Below are positions 33,979 to 42,631 of a stretch of DNA of 64,000 nt, in pieces (the first letter of the stretch is position 1; every line of letters begins with the position of its first letter). This DNA is from Streptomyces sp. ISL-36 (lineage in GTDB: Bacteria; Actinomycetota; Actinomycetes; Streptomycetales; Streptomycetaceae): NCBI RefSeq assembly GCF_018614205.1, contig NZ_JAGGOS010000019.1, positions 728-64,727 on the forward strand, read 5' to 3'. The notes under the pieces are model-generated. The model saw only the letters and a program-made list of their open reading frames with translations, did not search any database and was not told the origin of the DNA. Made by a program: the position numbers and the translations under genes.

Positions 33979-35307
33979 TCAGGCGACGCTGTCCGTAGCG
34001 GCGTGCTCCGGCATGGGGCGGCGGTTGCCGATGCCGCGGTAGTCGACCGGCACCTGGTGCAGCAGAACCGGCGGAAGACAGTTCTTGGCGTCGACCACGA
34101 CCCGCGGCTCCCTCATCCGGGCGGCGAGATCCGCCCAGTCCGCCTCGACGGCCTGCGGCCATTCCGTCAGGACCAGCGCGGCGTGCGCGCCCGCCACGGC
34201 GCTGGGCAGGGCGGCGTGCGTGGTCGCCGAGGGCGCGAGGTGCCGCAGCTCGTCGGGGGTGAGGCCCGGGTCCCAGACGCGGACGGCGGCCCCCTGTTCC
34301 TGGAGGAGCGCAAGGAGCGCGCGGCCGGGCGCGAACCTGAGATCGTCGTTCCACGGCTCGTGGCAGACCCCCAGGACCGCGACGTCCAGTCCGAGCAGGT
34401 GGCCGCCGACGCTCTCCCTGAGCAGGTTGAGGAGGGCGGCGGGCTGCTGGGCGTGGGCCCGCACGGTCGCGTCGATGAGCGGGGTCGGGACGCCGAGGTC
34501 CGCCGCCCAGTGGGAGAGGGCCGCGGTGTCCACGGGCAGACAGGAGTCGCCGTGTCCGGTGCCCGGCTGCAGCAGGGCGGGGCCGATGCGGGGATCGAGC
34601 CCGACGCCCTGGACGACGTGGTCGATGTTGAGCTCCGGCCCGGTGCACATGCGGGCCAGCTCGTTCGCGAAGCTGATCTTGGTGGCGAGGAAGGCGTTGC
34701 TCGCGTACTTGATCATTTCCGCCGTGGACGGCGTGGAGGTCACCCACGGGCAGCTCACCGACCGGTACAGATCACGCAGCCGGTCGACGGCGGGCGGGTG
34801 GTGGGCCCCGGCGACGATCCGTGCCGGGGCCTGCCAACCGTCGAGGGCGTCGCCCCGGTTCAGGAACTCCGGGTTGCAGACGAAGCGCTGCCGCAGTTCC
34901 GGGTACTCCGCGAGCAGCATGTCGCTGGTGCCCGGCGGGACGGTCGACCTCAGCACCACCAGCGGGTCGCCGACCAGTTCGGCGGCCTCCTCGACCGCCG
35001 CCAGGACCTCCGAGAGGTTCGTCGTCCCGTCGGCGGCGGGCGGTGCACCGACACAGATCATCACCACGTCGAGCGGATCGGCCACCATCGCGTCGGGAAG
35101 GTCCTCGACGAACTCCAGCCGGCCCGTGCGCAGGACGGCGGTCATCTGCTGGATCAGGCCCGGCTCGAACTCGGGTGGTTCGCCGGCCCGCAGGCAGGCG
35201 AGCCGCTCCCGGTCCTGCTCCACCCCCACGACCCGGTGCCCCTGCTGCGCCAAGGCGACCGCACCCGTCACACCGACGTACCCCTGACCCACCACCGCTG
35301 CCCGCAT
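33979..35307 (-). CDS. UDP-glucose/GDP-mannose dehydrogenase family protein
   Basis: A 442-residue nucleotide-sugar dehydrogenase. The N-terminal Rossmann motif is VVGQGYVGVTGAVALAQQGH, followed by STVPPGTSD, the central dimer helix STAEMIKYASNAFLATKISFANE, and the catalytic Cys in GHGDSCLPVDTAAL. The C-terminal UDP-binding domain is present. The lysine usually found in the CxPKD motif is Val here, so activity or substrate may differ. The enzyme would oxidise a UDP- or GDP-sugar to the uronate with NAD. No glycosyltransferase or polysaccharide cluster surrounds it. The ATG at 35307 has GGGAG upstream. Confidence 0.85.
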   Translation of the reverse strand: MRAAVVGQGYVGVTGAVALAQQGHRVVGVEQDRERLACLRAGEPPEFEPGLIQQMTAVLRTGRLEFVEDLPDAMVADPLDVVMICVGAPPAADGTTNLSEVLAAVEEAAELVGDPLVVLRSTVPPGTSDMLLAEYPELRQRFVCNPEFLNRGDALDGWQAPARIVAGAHHPPAVDRLRDLYRSVSCPWVTSTPSTAEMIKYASNAFLATKISFANELARMCTGPELNIDHVVQGVGLDPRIGPALLQPGTGHGDSCLPVDTAALSHWAADLGVPTPLIDATVRAHAQQPAALLNLLRESVGGHLLGLDVAVLGVCHEPWNDDLRFAPGRALLALLQEQGAAVRVWDPGLTPDELRHLAPSATTHAALPSAVAGAHAALVLTEWPQAVEADWADLAARMREPRVVVDAKNCLPPVLLHQVPVDYRGIGNRRPMPEHAATDSVA

Positions 35308-35468
35308 CGTCGCTCCCTGGGAGGTCGCCCGCTTCCTGCCCCACCACAGAAGCACAAAGAGTGACCGGAGCGCCCGTTGTGGTGACCCCCCGTGTCCTTT
35401 CGTGTCGCGTCGGCGTCGGTGTCGGTGTCGGCGCGCCGCCGTCCCGCGCCCGCGGCCCCCGCGTCGGG

Positions 35469-35965
35469 TCACGTTCCCTCTGCCGCGCCACTGCCCTCGC
35501 CGGCGCCCTCGCGGTCCATCGGGCCCCAGGCGCCGTTCTGGCCGGCGACGACCTGCTCGGCCTCCTTGATCACCGCGTCGGCCACCCAGCCCATCGGCGC
35601 CACGTCACGCAGCAGGGGTTCGTTGTCCGGACCACGCCCCGCCTCGGTGCCGCGCAGAATCCACGGCCGGACTCCGGGCCCCCGTACGCGGGGCAGATGC
35701 GAGTAGTCGTGGAGGCGGCGCGCCGCCCAGAGGCGGAGCGGCCGGTCCTCCCACCAGGGCTCGACCTCGAGCGGGTTGGCCGAGAGACCGGGAAGGCGAC
35801 GCCCGTCAGACCGTCCCGACTGGTGTGCTCGGTCAGGTCGAAGACCGGCCCCCTCGACCACCGCAGGTACAGCCCGCCGCGGGCGGCGAGCAGGCCCGTG
35901 AGCTCGTCCAGCGATCCGATGACAGGCATCTCGTGCCAGGTGCGGAGATCGTCGGCGGTGTTCAT
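35469..35965 (-). pseudogene. DUF6098 family gene split by a frameshift
   Basis: Two overlapping frames together make one DUF6098-type protein. Frame one starts at 35965 with MNTADDLRTWHEMPVIG and runs through GLYLRWSRGPVFDL to LTGV. The remainder, beginning LPGLSANPLEVEPWW and ending with VADAVIKEAEQVVAGQNG, is in the next frame. The switch falls near 35796-35800, where one inserted base would restore the reading (LTGV-x-LPGLSANP). Either the gene is genuinely broken or the sequence misses a base in a GC-rich stretch. The function of DUF6098 is unknown. Confidence 0.75.
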
Positions 35966-36122
35966 GGTCGGCGGCTACCCGGGTGCGCAAGGCGTACGCG
36001 TAGGCGTGCTGACGGGGGCGGGGTCACGCGCGACGGGCGCGGGCCGAGCAGAGGGGCGGGTCCGGGCGAGGGTCGGGGCGCGGGTGCCTTGCGTCATGGC
36101 CGCGATCGCCGTCGCGACGACC

Positions 36123-36164
36123 GTACGCGGCAGGCCCCGACCGGGATCGGGGCCTGCCGCGTAC
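36123..36164. terminator. Strong hairpin terminator of the DUF4232 lipoprotein gene
   Basis: A perfect 18-bp stem (gtacgcggcaggccccga and its complement) encloses a 6-nt loop, 10 bp beyond the stop of the minus-strand gene. Confidence 0.9.
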
Positions 36165-36174
36165 GAGGGCCGGA

Positions 36175-36909
36175 TCAGAACTCGTCGGCGCCGTTGCGTA
36201 GTTCGGGCGTCCAGTAGCCGGTCTTGGCGACGGCGTCGTCGACGGCGATGCCGCCCTTGGGCGCCGAGACGACCTTGCTGCCCTCGGCGGGGCCGTCGGC
36301 GGCGAAGAGGTTGACGTTGAAGGACGTGACCACCCGGTTGTCCTCGTCGACGCCGCCTTCGTTGATGCGCACCACCGCGTAGGCCGGCGCGCCGGCGCTC
36401 AGCACGACCGGGGTGGCGGGCTTGCTCTTGGCGACCGCCGGGACGTCCTTCGCCGTCTGGATGTCGCCGAACGCGATCAGCGGGTACTGGAGGAGCGTGC
36501 AGGCGTGGCCCGAGACGTTCGTCGCGGTGAGCGTGATGTGCGTGGTGGGGACGCCCTCCTGCTTCTCCGCGGAGATCTTGACGTCGCCGACGGTGCAGGC
36601 AGGGGACTTGCCGCCGGTGTTCTTCTTGGTTCCGGCCTGGGTGGCGGGGCCGGTGGAGTCGGAGCCGGTCGAACCGGAGGTGCCCGATCCGGCGGTGGTC
36701 GAGCCGGAGGTGCTGGAGCCCGAGATGCCCGTGCCCGAGGTGCCCGCGCCCGTGTCGCCGCCCTTCGCGACCGAGGCCGACGAGGAGGAGGCGGTGGCGG
36801 CACCCTGGTCCTTCGCGCCGCCACCGCCGCCGCAGGCGGTGAGCGTCAGGCTGAGCGCGGCGACGGCGGTCGACGCGACAAGGGCAGAGCGGCGGATGGA
36901 CGAACGCAT
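36175..36909 (-). CDS. DUF4232 domain lipoprotein
   Basis: This 244-residue precursor has the signal segment SALVASTAVAALSLTLTACG ending in a lipobox Cys at about residue 26. A linker of about 70 residues follows, composed almost only of Ser, Thr, Gly and Ala (GTSGSTTAGS-type). Residues about 100-240 form the DUF4232 domain with CTVGDVKISAEKQEG and CTLLQYPLIAFGD, typical of actinobacterial cell-surface lipoproteins of unknown function. The ATG at 36909 has GGGGAG upstream. A very strong terminator ends the gene. Confidence 0.85.
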   Translation of the reverse strand: MRSSIRRSALVASTAVAALSLTLTACGGGGGAKDQGAATASSSSASVAKGGDTGAGTSGTGISGSSTSGSTTAGSGTSGSTGSDSTGPATQAGTKKNTGGKSPACTVGDVKISAEKQEGVPTTHITLTATNVSGHACTLLQYPLIAFGDIQTAKDVPAVAKSKPATPVVLSAGAPAYAVVRINEGGVDEDNRVVTSFNVNLFAADGPAEGSKVVSAPKGGIAVDDAVAKTGYWTPELRNGADEF

Positions 36910-37022
36910 GTGGAGCTCCCCGTGTGGTGTGATCGTGCGGTCGTGCCAGGTACGGACGACCGGTCTGCACACAGCTTCGGTCCCGGCCCTGCCGTTCCGC
37001 TGACGTACCGCTGACGTACGGC

Positions 37023-37814
37023 TCACGCCTGGGAGATGTACGGCTCCAGGGAGACCATGACCAGTCGCTCGCTGATCCCCGCCGGGCTCCGGCCCGTCAC
37101 CGCGGCGCGATGGGCGCGGACTGCGGGATCGGAGACGGTGAGGGTCACCACCGGGCAGTCCGCGGCGTCATTGGTGTCCGCGGGCGAACAACGGGCCACG
37201 TCGAGCAGGGTGTACCCCGGACAGACCGCGCCGGCCGGGAGCTCGACGTCCAGGAGCAGCGGCTTGCCGGGCGCGACGCGGAACCGCCCGGACGGCGGGA
37301 CCTGCACCGGCTTGTCCGGCCGCGCGCCGTCCATGACGGTCGCGGTGAGCCCGCGGGCCGAGGCCCGGAGCCCCTCGCCGTGCGGGCCGTGGATGTCGAG
37401 GGTGACCCGGCCGCGTGAGACCGGAGCGTCGAGCAGCAGGGGCCGGTCGGTGGCGTGGACCGCCGCGTGGACGGTGAAGCGGGGCGGGCCCGGTGTCTTC
37501 GTCCCCGCGTCGAACGCCCCCCAGCCGCCGAGCGTCAGCCGAGGATCCGTGTCCCGTTCGCCGTCGCCCAGGGCGACGGGCCGGGGCCACTCGTCCACCT
37601 GACACTTCGAGAGGCGGGCCGTGCCGCCGCCGGGGAGCGGGGCGTCCCGCAGCGGCCCGGCGAGGGCGGGAGGCCGGCCCCGTGCGCCCGGGCCGGCCCC
37701 CGCGCCCGCACCGGACAAGGGGGACGAGGGGAACGTCAGGAGCGCCGTCAGCACCAGCAGGACGATGACGGGTACGGCGAGGATCAGCCAGGAGCGCGGT
37801 GACAGGCGGAACAT
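37023..37814 (-). CDS. Membrane-anchored protein of unknown function
   Basis: No family is recognised in this 263-residue product. One N-terminal membrane anchor (SWLILAVPVIVLLVLTALLTF, residues about 8-28) is followed by a Gly/Ala/Pro-rich linker and an extracytoplasmic beta-rich region. Two cysteines in the last third (VCPGYT, VARCSP) and a third (DCPVV) could form a disulphide. It precedes the DUF4232 lipoprotein gene in the same direction, 113 bp apart, so the two may share a role at the cell surface. Confidence 0.6.
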   Translation of the reverse strand: MFRLSPRSWLILAVPVIVLLVLTALLTFPSSPLSGAGAGAGPGARGRPPALAGPLRDAPLPGGGTARLSKCQVDEWPRPVALGDGERDTDPRLTLGGWGAFDAGTKTPGPPRFTVHAAVHATDRPLLLDAPVSRGRVTLDIHGPHGEGLRASARGLTATVMDGARPDKPVQVPPSGRFRVAPGKPLLLDVELPAGAVCPGYTLLDVARCSPADTNDAADCPVVTLTVSDPAVRAHRAAVTGRSPAGISERLVMVSLEPYISQA

Positions 37815-37975
37815 TCAGGCACGCACCCGCACGGGCTCGTGGCGGTGGCCGTCGACCGGGGGGATCGGAACACATGGGCTCATGATCCATTCAGCGCACG
37901 CGCGGCCGGGAACGTCACGCCGCTCTCCCGCCCGTTCTTCAGCCGCGCTCTCCCGCCCGCGTTCGCCCCCGCGGA

Positions 37976-38722
37976 TCAGGGGCGACGGTGGTGAACGCCC
38001 GGGGTGTGGCCCAACGCGCGACGGAAGACGTCGATGAAGGCGCTGGTCGAGGACCAGCCGCAGCGGTGGGCCACCGTCGTCACCGGGACGTCGTCCGCCA
38101 GCAGGAGCAGGGCGTGGTAGAGGCGGGCCTGCGTGCGCCATTGGGGAAAGGTCATGGCGAGTTCGGAGCGGAAGAGCCGGCTGAGGATGCGTTCGCCCGC
38201 TCCCGTCGCGGCGCCGAGAGCGGCGAGGGTACGGGGGTCCGCCGGGTCGTCACGGAGGATCGCGCAGACGGACGCGAGGCGTGGGTCGCTCGGCGCGGGC
38301 AGCCGCATGGGCTCCTGCGCCGAGGCCCGCAACTGGTCCCGCAGGACGGCGAGCAGGCGACGGCGTTCGGGGCCGGTGTCGTCGGGTGCGCGGGTGTAGG
38401 CGAGGATCAGCTCCCGCAGGAGCGGGCCGACGGCGAGCACGGTGGGCGCGTCCAGACCGAGCGGGTTGTCGTCGGCGGGCAGACCGATCAGGTGCAGGTC
38501 GAGATGGCCGTGGGCGCGATGGGCGTGGACCGTGCCCGCCGGGATCCAGAGGGCGCGCGTGCCGGGGGCGAACCAGGTGCCGGCGTCGGTGGTGACGGCC
38601 AGGACGCCGGAGCCCGCGTAGACGATCTGGTGGTCGTCGTGGCGGTGCGCGTCGATCCGCTCCCCGGCGGCCAAGGCCTGGGCGCGGGTGGGAGCCTCCG
38701 GGGTGTGGCGGATCTGCGGCAC
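37976..38722 (-). CDS. AraC-family transcriptional regulator
   Basis: The 248-residue product combines an N-terminal cupin domain (HRHDDHQIVYAGSGVLAV near residue 24, then WFAPGTRALWIPAGTVHAHRAH) with a C-terminal AraC HTH pair (RILSRLFRSELAMTFPQWRTQARLYHALLLL and VAHRCGWSSTSAFIDVFRRALGHTPG, seen in segments). The GTG at 38722 gives the family start VPQIRH; a GATAAA -10 just upstream suggests leaderless translation. A further in-frame GTG at 38746 lies on the other side of that -10. It is divergent from an MFS gene with a short shared promoter region and probably controls it. Confidence 0.87.
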   Translation of the reverse strand: MPQIRHTPEAPTRAQALAAGERIDAHRHDDHQIVYAGSGVLAVTTDAGTWFAPGTRALWIPAGTVHAHRAHGHLDLHLIGLPADDNPLGLDAPTVLAVGPLLRELILAYTRAPDDTGPERRRLLAVLRDQLRASAQEPMRLPAPSDPRLASVCAILRDDPADPRTLAALGAATGAGERILSRLFRSELAMTFPQWRTQARLYHALLLLADDVPVTTVAHRCGWSSTSAFIDVFRRALGHTPGVHHRRP

Positions 38723-38776
38723 AAGTCGGCAGTTTATCGAAAGCACGACACCAGGGGAGGTCGCCAGGATCGAACG

Positions 38777-40180
38777 GTGTCGAAGAAACGGATCACCTCG
38801 CGCAACCGACCCCTCACGCTGATGTCCCTCGGACACGCCTGCGTGGACGTCTATCAGGGAGCGGTGGCCGCGCTGCTGCCGTTCTTCGTCGCCGAACGTG
38901 CCTACACCTACGCCGCGGCCTCCGGCGTCGTACTGGCGGCCTCGCTGCTGTCGTCGGTGGTGCAGCCGCTGTTCGGCGCGCTGACCGACAGACGGCCGCT
39001 GCCCTGGCTGCTGCCGGTGAGCGCGCTGCTGGGCGGCACCGGTGTCGCCCTGAGCGGCGTCGGCGACTCCTACGCCCTCACCCTCGCCGTGGTCGCCGTC
39101 TCCGGGATCGGCGTGGCCGCCTACCATCCCGAAGCGGCGCGGCTGGCGCGACAGGTGGGGCGCGGCCGGCACACGGCCATGGCCTGGTTCTCGCTCGGCG
39201 GCAACATCGGCTTCGCCGCCGCGCCGTTGCTGGTCTCCGCCGTCGTCGCCACCGGCGGCCTGCGCGCCTCCCCGCTCCTGGCGCTCCCCGCCCTGACCGG
39301 CGCTGGCCTGTGCGTGGCCGCGCTGCGGGCGGTCAGGACGTCCACTCCGCCGACCGTGCCCGACCGCGCGAAGGAGCTTGCTGGGGAGACGGCCTCCGCC
39401 CCCGCCCGTACGGGCACTGCCTCCGCCGGTACGGCCCCCGCCTCCGCCCCCGCCCGTACGGGCACTGCCTCCGCCGGTACGGCCCCCGCCTCCGCCCCCG
39501 CCCGTACGGGCACTGCCTCCGCCGGTACGCCCCCCGCCTCCGTCCCTACGGCCGACGCCTCCGTCCCTACGGCCGATGCGCCCGCGCGCCCGTCCGGCGC
39601 CGCAGCGCGTGGGGCGGTCGGCGCGGACGACTGGGTGTCCTTCGCGAAGCTGTCCGCCGCCGTGGTCTGCCGCTCGATCGTCTTCACCGGACTGAGCGCC
39701 TTCCTCTCCCTCTACGCCCGCGAGCGCGTCGGGGAAGGGCAAGCCACCGGCACGGCCGCGCTGTTCGTGCTCTACCTCGGCGGCGCGGTGGGCACGGTGG
39801 CCGGCGGCAGGCTGGCCGACCGGTACAGCCGCGTCACGGTCGTCCGCCGGTCCTACGCCCTGACCGTCCTCGCCGTGGCGGGTGTCGTCCTCGTCCCTGG
39901 CCCGCTCCTCCTTCTGTTCGTCGCGCTCGCTTCCGCGGGTCTGTACGTTCCCTTCTCCCTGCACGTGACCCTCGGGCAGGACTACCTGCCTCGGCGGGTG
40001 GGCACCGCGAGCGGCGTGACCCTGGGCCTGACCGTCAGCATCGGTGGCCTCGCGGCTCCTCTCCTCGGTGCCGTGGCCGATGCGGCGTCCCTGCAGACGG
40101 CCCTGGCGCCGCTGATCGCACTGCCGGCGCTGGGCTGGTTCCTCCTGCGCACTCTGCGCGAGCCCGACGCGGTGGGTTGA
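38777..40180 (+). CDS. MFS transporter (fosmidomycin resistance/Fsr-like)
   Basis: The protein (467 residues) has about twelve membrane segments. The N-terminus LMSLGHACVDVYQGAVAALLPF and the later YHPEAARLARQVGRGRHTAMAWFSLGGNIG (in two parts) are those of Fsr-like efflux proteins. The central cytoplasmic loop between segments 6 and 7 is expanded to about 90 residues by Ala/Pro/Thr/Ser repeats. The start is GTG at 38777 with AGGA upstream, divergent from the AraC regulator. Likely a small-molecule efflux pump; substrate unknown. Confidence 0.87.
   Translation: MSKKRITSRNRPLTLMSLGHACVDVYQGAVAALLPFFVAERAYTYAAASGVVLAASLLSSVVQPLFGALTDRRPLPWLLPVSALLGGTGVALSGVGDSYALTLAVVAVSGIGVAAYHPEAARLARQVGRGRHTAMAWFSLGGNIGFAAAPLLVSAVVATGGLRASPLLALPALTGAGLCVAALRAVRTSTPPTVPDRAKELAGETASAPARTGTASAGTAPASAPARTGTASAGTAPASAPARTGTASAGTPPASVPTADASVPTADAPARPSGAAARGAVGADDWVSFAKLSAAVVCRSIVFTGLSAFLSLYARERVGEGQATGTAALFVLYLGGAVGTVAGGRLADRYSRVTVVRRSYALTVLAVAGVVLVPGPLLLLFVALASAGLYVPFSLHVTLGQDYLPRRVGTASGVTLGLTVSIGGLAAPLLGAVADAASLQTALAPLIALPALGWFLLRTLREPDAVG
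39392..39535 (+). repeat. 48-bp tandem repeat in the MFS central loop
   Basis: Three nearly identical 48-bp units begin at 39392, 39440 and 39488, each encoding 16 residues of the type ASAPARTGTASAGTAP. Two 21-bp units (encoding ASVPTAD) follow at about 39536-39577. The frame is maintained throughout. Confidence 0.92.
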
Positions 40181-40367
40181 CCCCTCGTCCCGTTCGGCTG
40201 ACAGTCCCACCGGTACGCGTCACGGCGCCCCGCCCCGCAGTGGAGGGGTGACGGTTTTCGGCCACGGAGCGTCGTTCGACGGGTGGAAACCGGCCGTATG
40301 GAAGATCCTCGATCCATCGAGCGCTTACCGGGACAGAGGTACGCGACGGAAGGAACGGGCGCCGGAC

Positions 40368-41357
40368 ATGAAGATCGATCTCACCGACACCACATCCGGC
40401 AAGATCAACAAGGCGATCCTGGAGGGGCGACGGGCCGTCGGCACACCGGCAGTCGGTGTGGTGCTCACCCTCATCATCGTCACCGACGAGGAGAACGCCT
40501 ACGACGCGCTGAGAGCCGCCAGCGAGGCCTCGCGCGAGCACCCCTCCCGCACCCTTGTCGTCATCAAGCGCCATGCCCGTTCGCCGCGCGGGCGGCACGA
40601 GGCCCGGCTGGACGCCGAGATCCGCGTGGGCGGCGACGCCGGCTCCGGCGAGACCGTCGTCCTGCGGCTGCACGGCGAACTCGGCGCACGCGCCGACTCC
40701 GTGGTCCTGCCACTGCTGCTGCCCGACGCACCCGTCGTCGTCTGGTGGCCGGTCGACGCCCCCGACGTCCCCTCCGAGGACCCGCTCGGCGCGCTCGCCC
40801 AGCGCCGTATCACCGACGCCTACGCCGTCGAGGACCCGCTGGCGGCGCTCGACGCCCGCGCCGCGTCGTACGCCCCCGGCGACACGGACCTGGCCTGGAC
40901 CCGGCTCACCCCTTGGCGCTCGATGCTCGCCGCGGCGCTGGACCAGGCTCGTACGACGGTCGTCTCGGCGGCGGTGGAGAGCGAGGCCGACAATCCCAGC
41001 GCCGAACTCCTCGCCCGCTGGTTCGCGGACCGGCTGCGGGTCCCGGTCGAGCGAGTCGTCACGGAAGGGCCGGTCGTGACGGCCGTACGCCTGGGCACCC
41101 CCGACGGCGAGATCATGATCGACCGGCCCGAGGGGCCGGTGGCCAGGCTGACCATCCCCGGCCAGCCCAGCCGAGTCCTCGCGCTGAAGGTGCGGACGAC
41201 AGCCGAACTGATCGCGGAGGAACTGCGCAGGCTCGACCCCGACGAGATCTACGCCTCCGCGCTGCGGGCGGAGGTGACATCCCCGCCCGCCGCCGTGCTC
41301 GCGCCGCCGGCCCCGCCCGAGGCGCCGGAGGCGCCTCCTGCGCCGAGTGGAGCCTGA
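40368..41357 (+). CDS. opcA: OpcA-like glucose-6-phosphate dehydrogenase assembly protein
   Basis: A 329-residue OpcA-family protein. It starts MKIDLTDTTSGKINKAILEG and shows the family stretches RTLVVIKRHARS, LPLLLPDAPVVVWWPVDAP and LAWTRLTPWRSMLAAALD. OpcA is an allosteric activator and assembly factor of actinobacterial glucose-6-phosphate dehydrogenase. It is normally encoded next to zwf with tkt, tal and pgl, none of which are nearby, so this is probably a second, orphan copy. The C-terminus is a Pro/Ala-rich tail. The ribosome site (AAGGAA) is unusually far (about 13 nt) from the ATG at 40368. Confidence 0.88.
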   Translation: MKIDLTDTTSGKINKAILEGRRAVGTPAVGVVLTLIIVTDEENAYDALRAASEASREHPSRTLVVIKRHARSPRGRHEARLDAEIRVGGDAGSGETVVLRLHGELGARADSVVLPLLLPDAPVVVWWPVDAPDVPSEDPLGALAQRRITDAYAVEDPLAALDARAASYAPGDTDLAWTRLTPWRSMLAAALDQARTTVVSAAVESEADNPSAELLARWFADRLRVPVERVVTEGPVVTAVRLGTPDGEIMIDRPEGPVARLTIPGQPSRVLALKVRTTAELIAEELRRLDPDEIYASALRAEVTSPPAAVLAPPAPPEAPEAPPAPSGA

Positions 41358-41875
41358 CGGCGGTGGTGGCGGCCCTCAGGCGGTGAAGCGGCGGACGTAC
41401 CGCTTCCGCCAGGGCGTTTCGACGGCCGGGGTTCGTGGCGGTCCGGCGCGCGAGGCAGGCCGGTGCCGATCCGGCGCGGCGAGGCAGGCCGGTGCCGTGC
41501 CGGTCCGGCCCGATGCCGGCCCCCGGCGGGCGATCTCCACGCGCCGGCCGGCGGCCCCTGCCATGCCTCGCCGAGGACGGCCCCGGCCTGGTCGGGATCG
41601 CCGGCCGGCCGGAAGTCCGGTGGGCGCCCGCCGAGCGGAGGGACGGCGAAGGCCCACGTCGGTCCCGGCGGGAGCAGGCGCCGAAGTCCGCGCCCCTGGA
41701 CCAGGGGGCGGAGGGAGGCCGCAGGACGCCGGGGGGTCGACGGTCGCCCCCGGAGGTCGGGGCCCGGTCGATTCGCCGGGCTGTGTGCGAAATCTCGAAC
41801 ACCGGAGGCCGTTTCCGGGGATAAGGTGGCGTCCGCCGCGGGGGCAGGCCGCGGACGGACTGAAGGGGGAAACAG
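41358..41875. other. Gene-free region with a roughly 29-bp repeat
   Basis: These 518 bp separate opcA from the IclR gene. Two imperfect roughly 29-bp units (core cgaggcaggccggtgccg) lie at about 41438-41495, with further ggtccgg variants. Open frames exist on both strands but none has start, ribosome site and family support. The IclR promoter should lie near 41790-41870. Confidence 0.45.
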
Positions 41876-42631
41876 GTGCCGCGTCTCACGCCCGCCGTCG
41901 TGCGGAGCCTGGACATCCTGGAGTTGTTCATCGACGCACGCGAGGGGCTGTCCGCTCCCGACGTGGCGCGGCGCACCGGGCTTCCCCGGACGACCGTGCA
42001 CGAGATCCTGACGACGCTGGCCGCCCGCGCGTACCTGAAGCGGGACGAGGCCACGGCCACGTACCACCTGGGGCTGAGCGTCTTCCGGCTGGGCAACGCC
42101 TTCGCAGAGCGGCTCGACCTGCACGCCGTCGGACTGGGCGTGGCCCGCGCGGTCTCCGAGGCGTGCGACGAGACGGTCCACGTCGCGATTCTGGACGGCG
42201 CCGACGTGGTCTACGTCTGCAAGGTGGACAGTACGCAGTCGGTCCGGATGGTCTCCCGGGCGGGCGGCCGTGTGCCGGCCCACTGCACGGCGGTCGGCAA
42301 GGCGCTCCTGGCGCATCTGCCGCCGGACGAACTGCGGCGGCTGCTGGAGCGCGAACTGCCGGGTCTGACGCCGAACACCATCACCGAACCCGATGCGCTC
42401 GCCCGCCAGTTGGCGGAGATCGGCACGTCGGGACTCGCCTTCGAGTACGGAGAGTCCAACCCGCACGTGTCGTGCGTCGCGGCGCCCGTGCGCGACCACA
42501 CCGGCACGGTGGTGGCCGCGCTGAGCATCTCCGTGCCCGACATGCGCTGGAAGCAGCGTCCGGAGGAGGAGTGGGCGACCCTCGCCGCGGACGGCGCCCG
42601 CCGCCTGAGCACGGAACTGGGCTCCGTCTGA
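41876..42631 (+). CDS. IclR-family transcriptional regulator
   Basis: Standard-length IclR protein (251 residues). The N-terminal winged helix is seen as LSAPDVARRTGLPRTTVHEIL and the C-terminal effector-binding domain includes VCKVDSTQSVRMVSRAGGR, HCTAVGKALLAHL and a late SCVAAPVRDHTGTVVAALSIS. The start is GTG at 41876 with GGGGGA upstream. It is the first regulatory gene of the aromatic catabolism region and may be one of two IclR proteins acting on the shared GTGAA-N6-TTCAC sites. Confidence 0.9.
   Translation: MPRLTPAVVRSLDILELFIDAREGLSAPDVARRTGLPRTTVHEILTTLAARAYLKRDEATATYHLGLSVFRLGNAFAERLDLHAVGLGVARAVSEACDETVHVAILDGADVVYVCKVDSTQSVRMVSRAGGRVPAHCTAVGKALLAHLPPDELRRLLERELPGLTPNTITEPDALARQLAEIGTSGLAFEYGESNPHVSCVAAPVRDHTGTVVAALSISVPDMRWKQRPEEEWATLAADGARRLSTELGSV

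Noticed and set aside
37976..40210. 744-codon minus frame covering AraC and the antisense of the MFS gene
   Set aside because: Only the last 248 codons are AraC; the rest is antisense to a well-supported transporter.
41376..41657. Arg/Pro-rich frames between opcA and the IclR gene
   Set aside because: They arise from the GC-rich repeats; no start with ribosome site and no family match.
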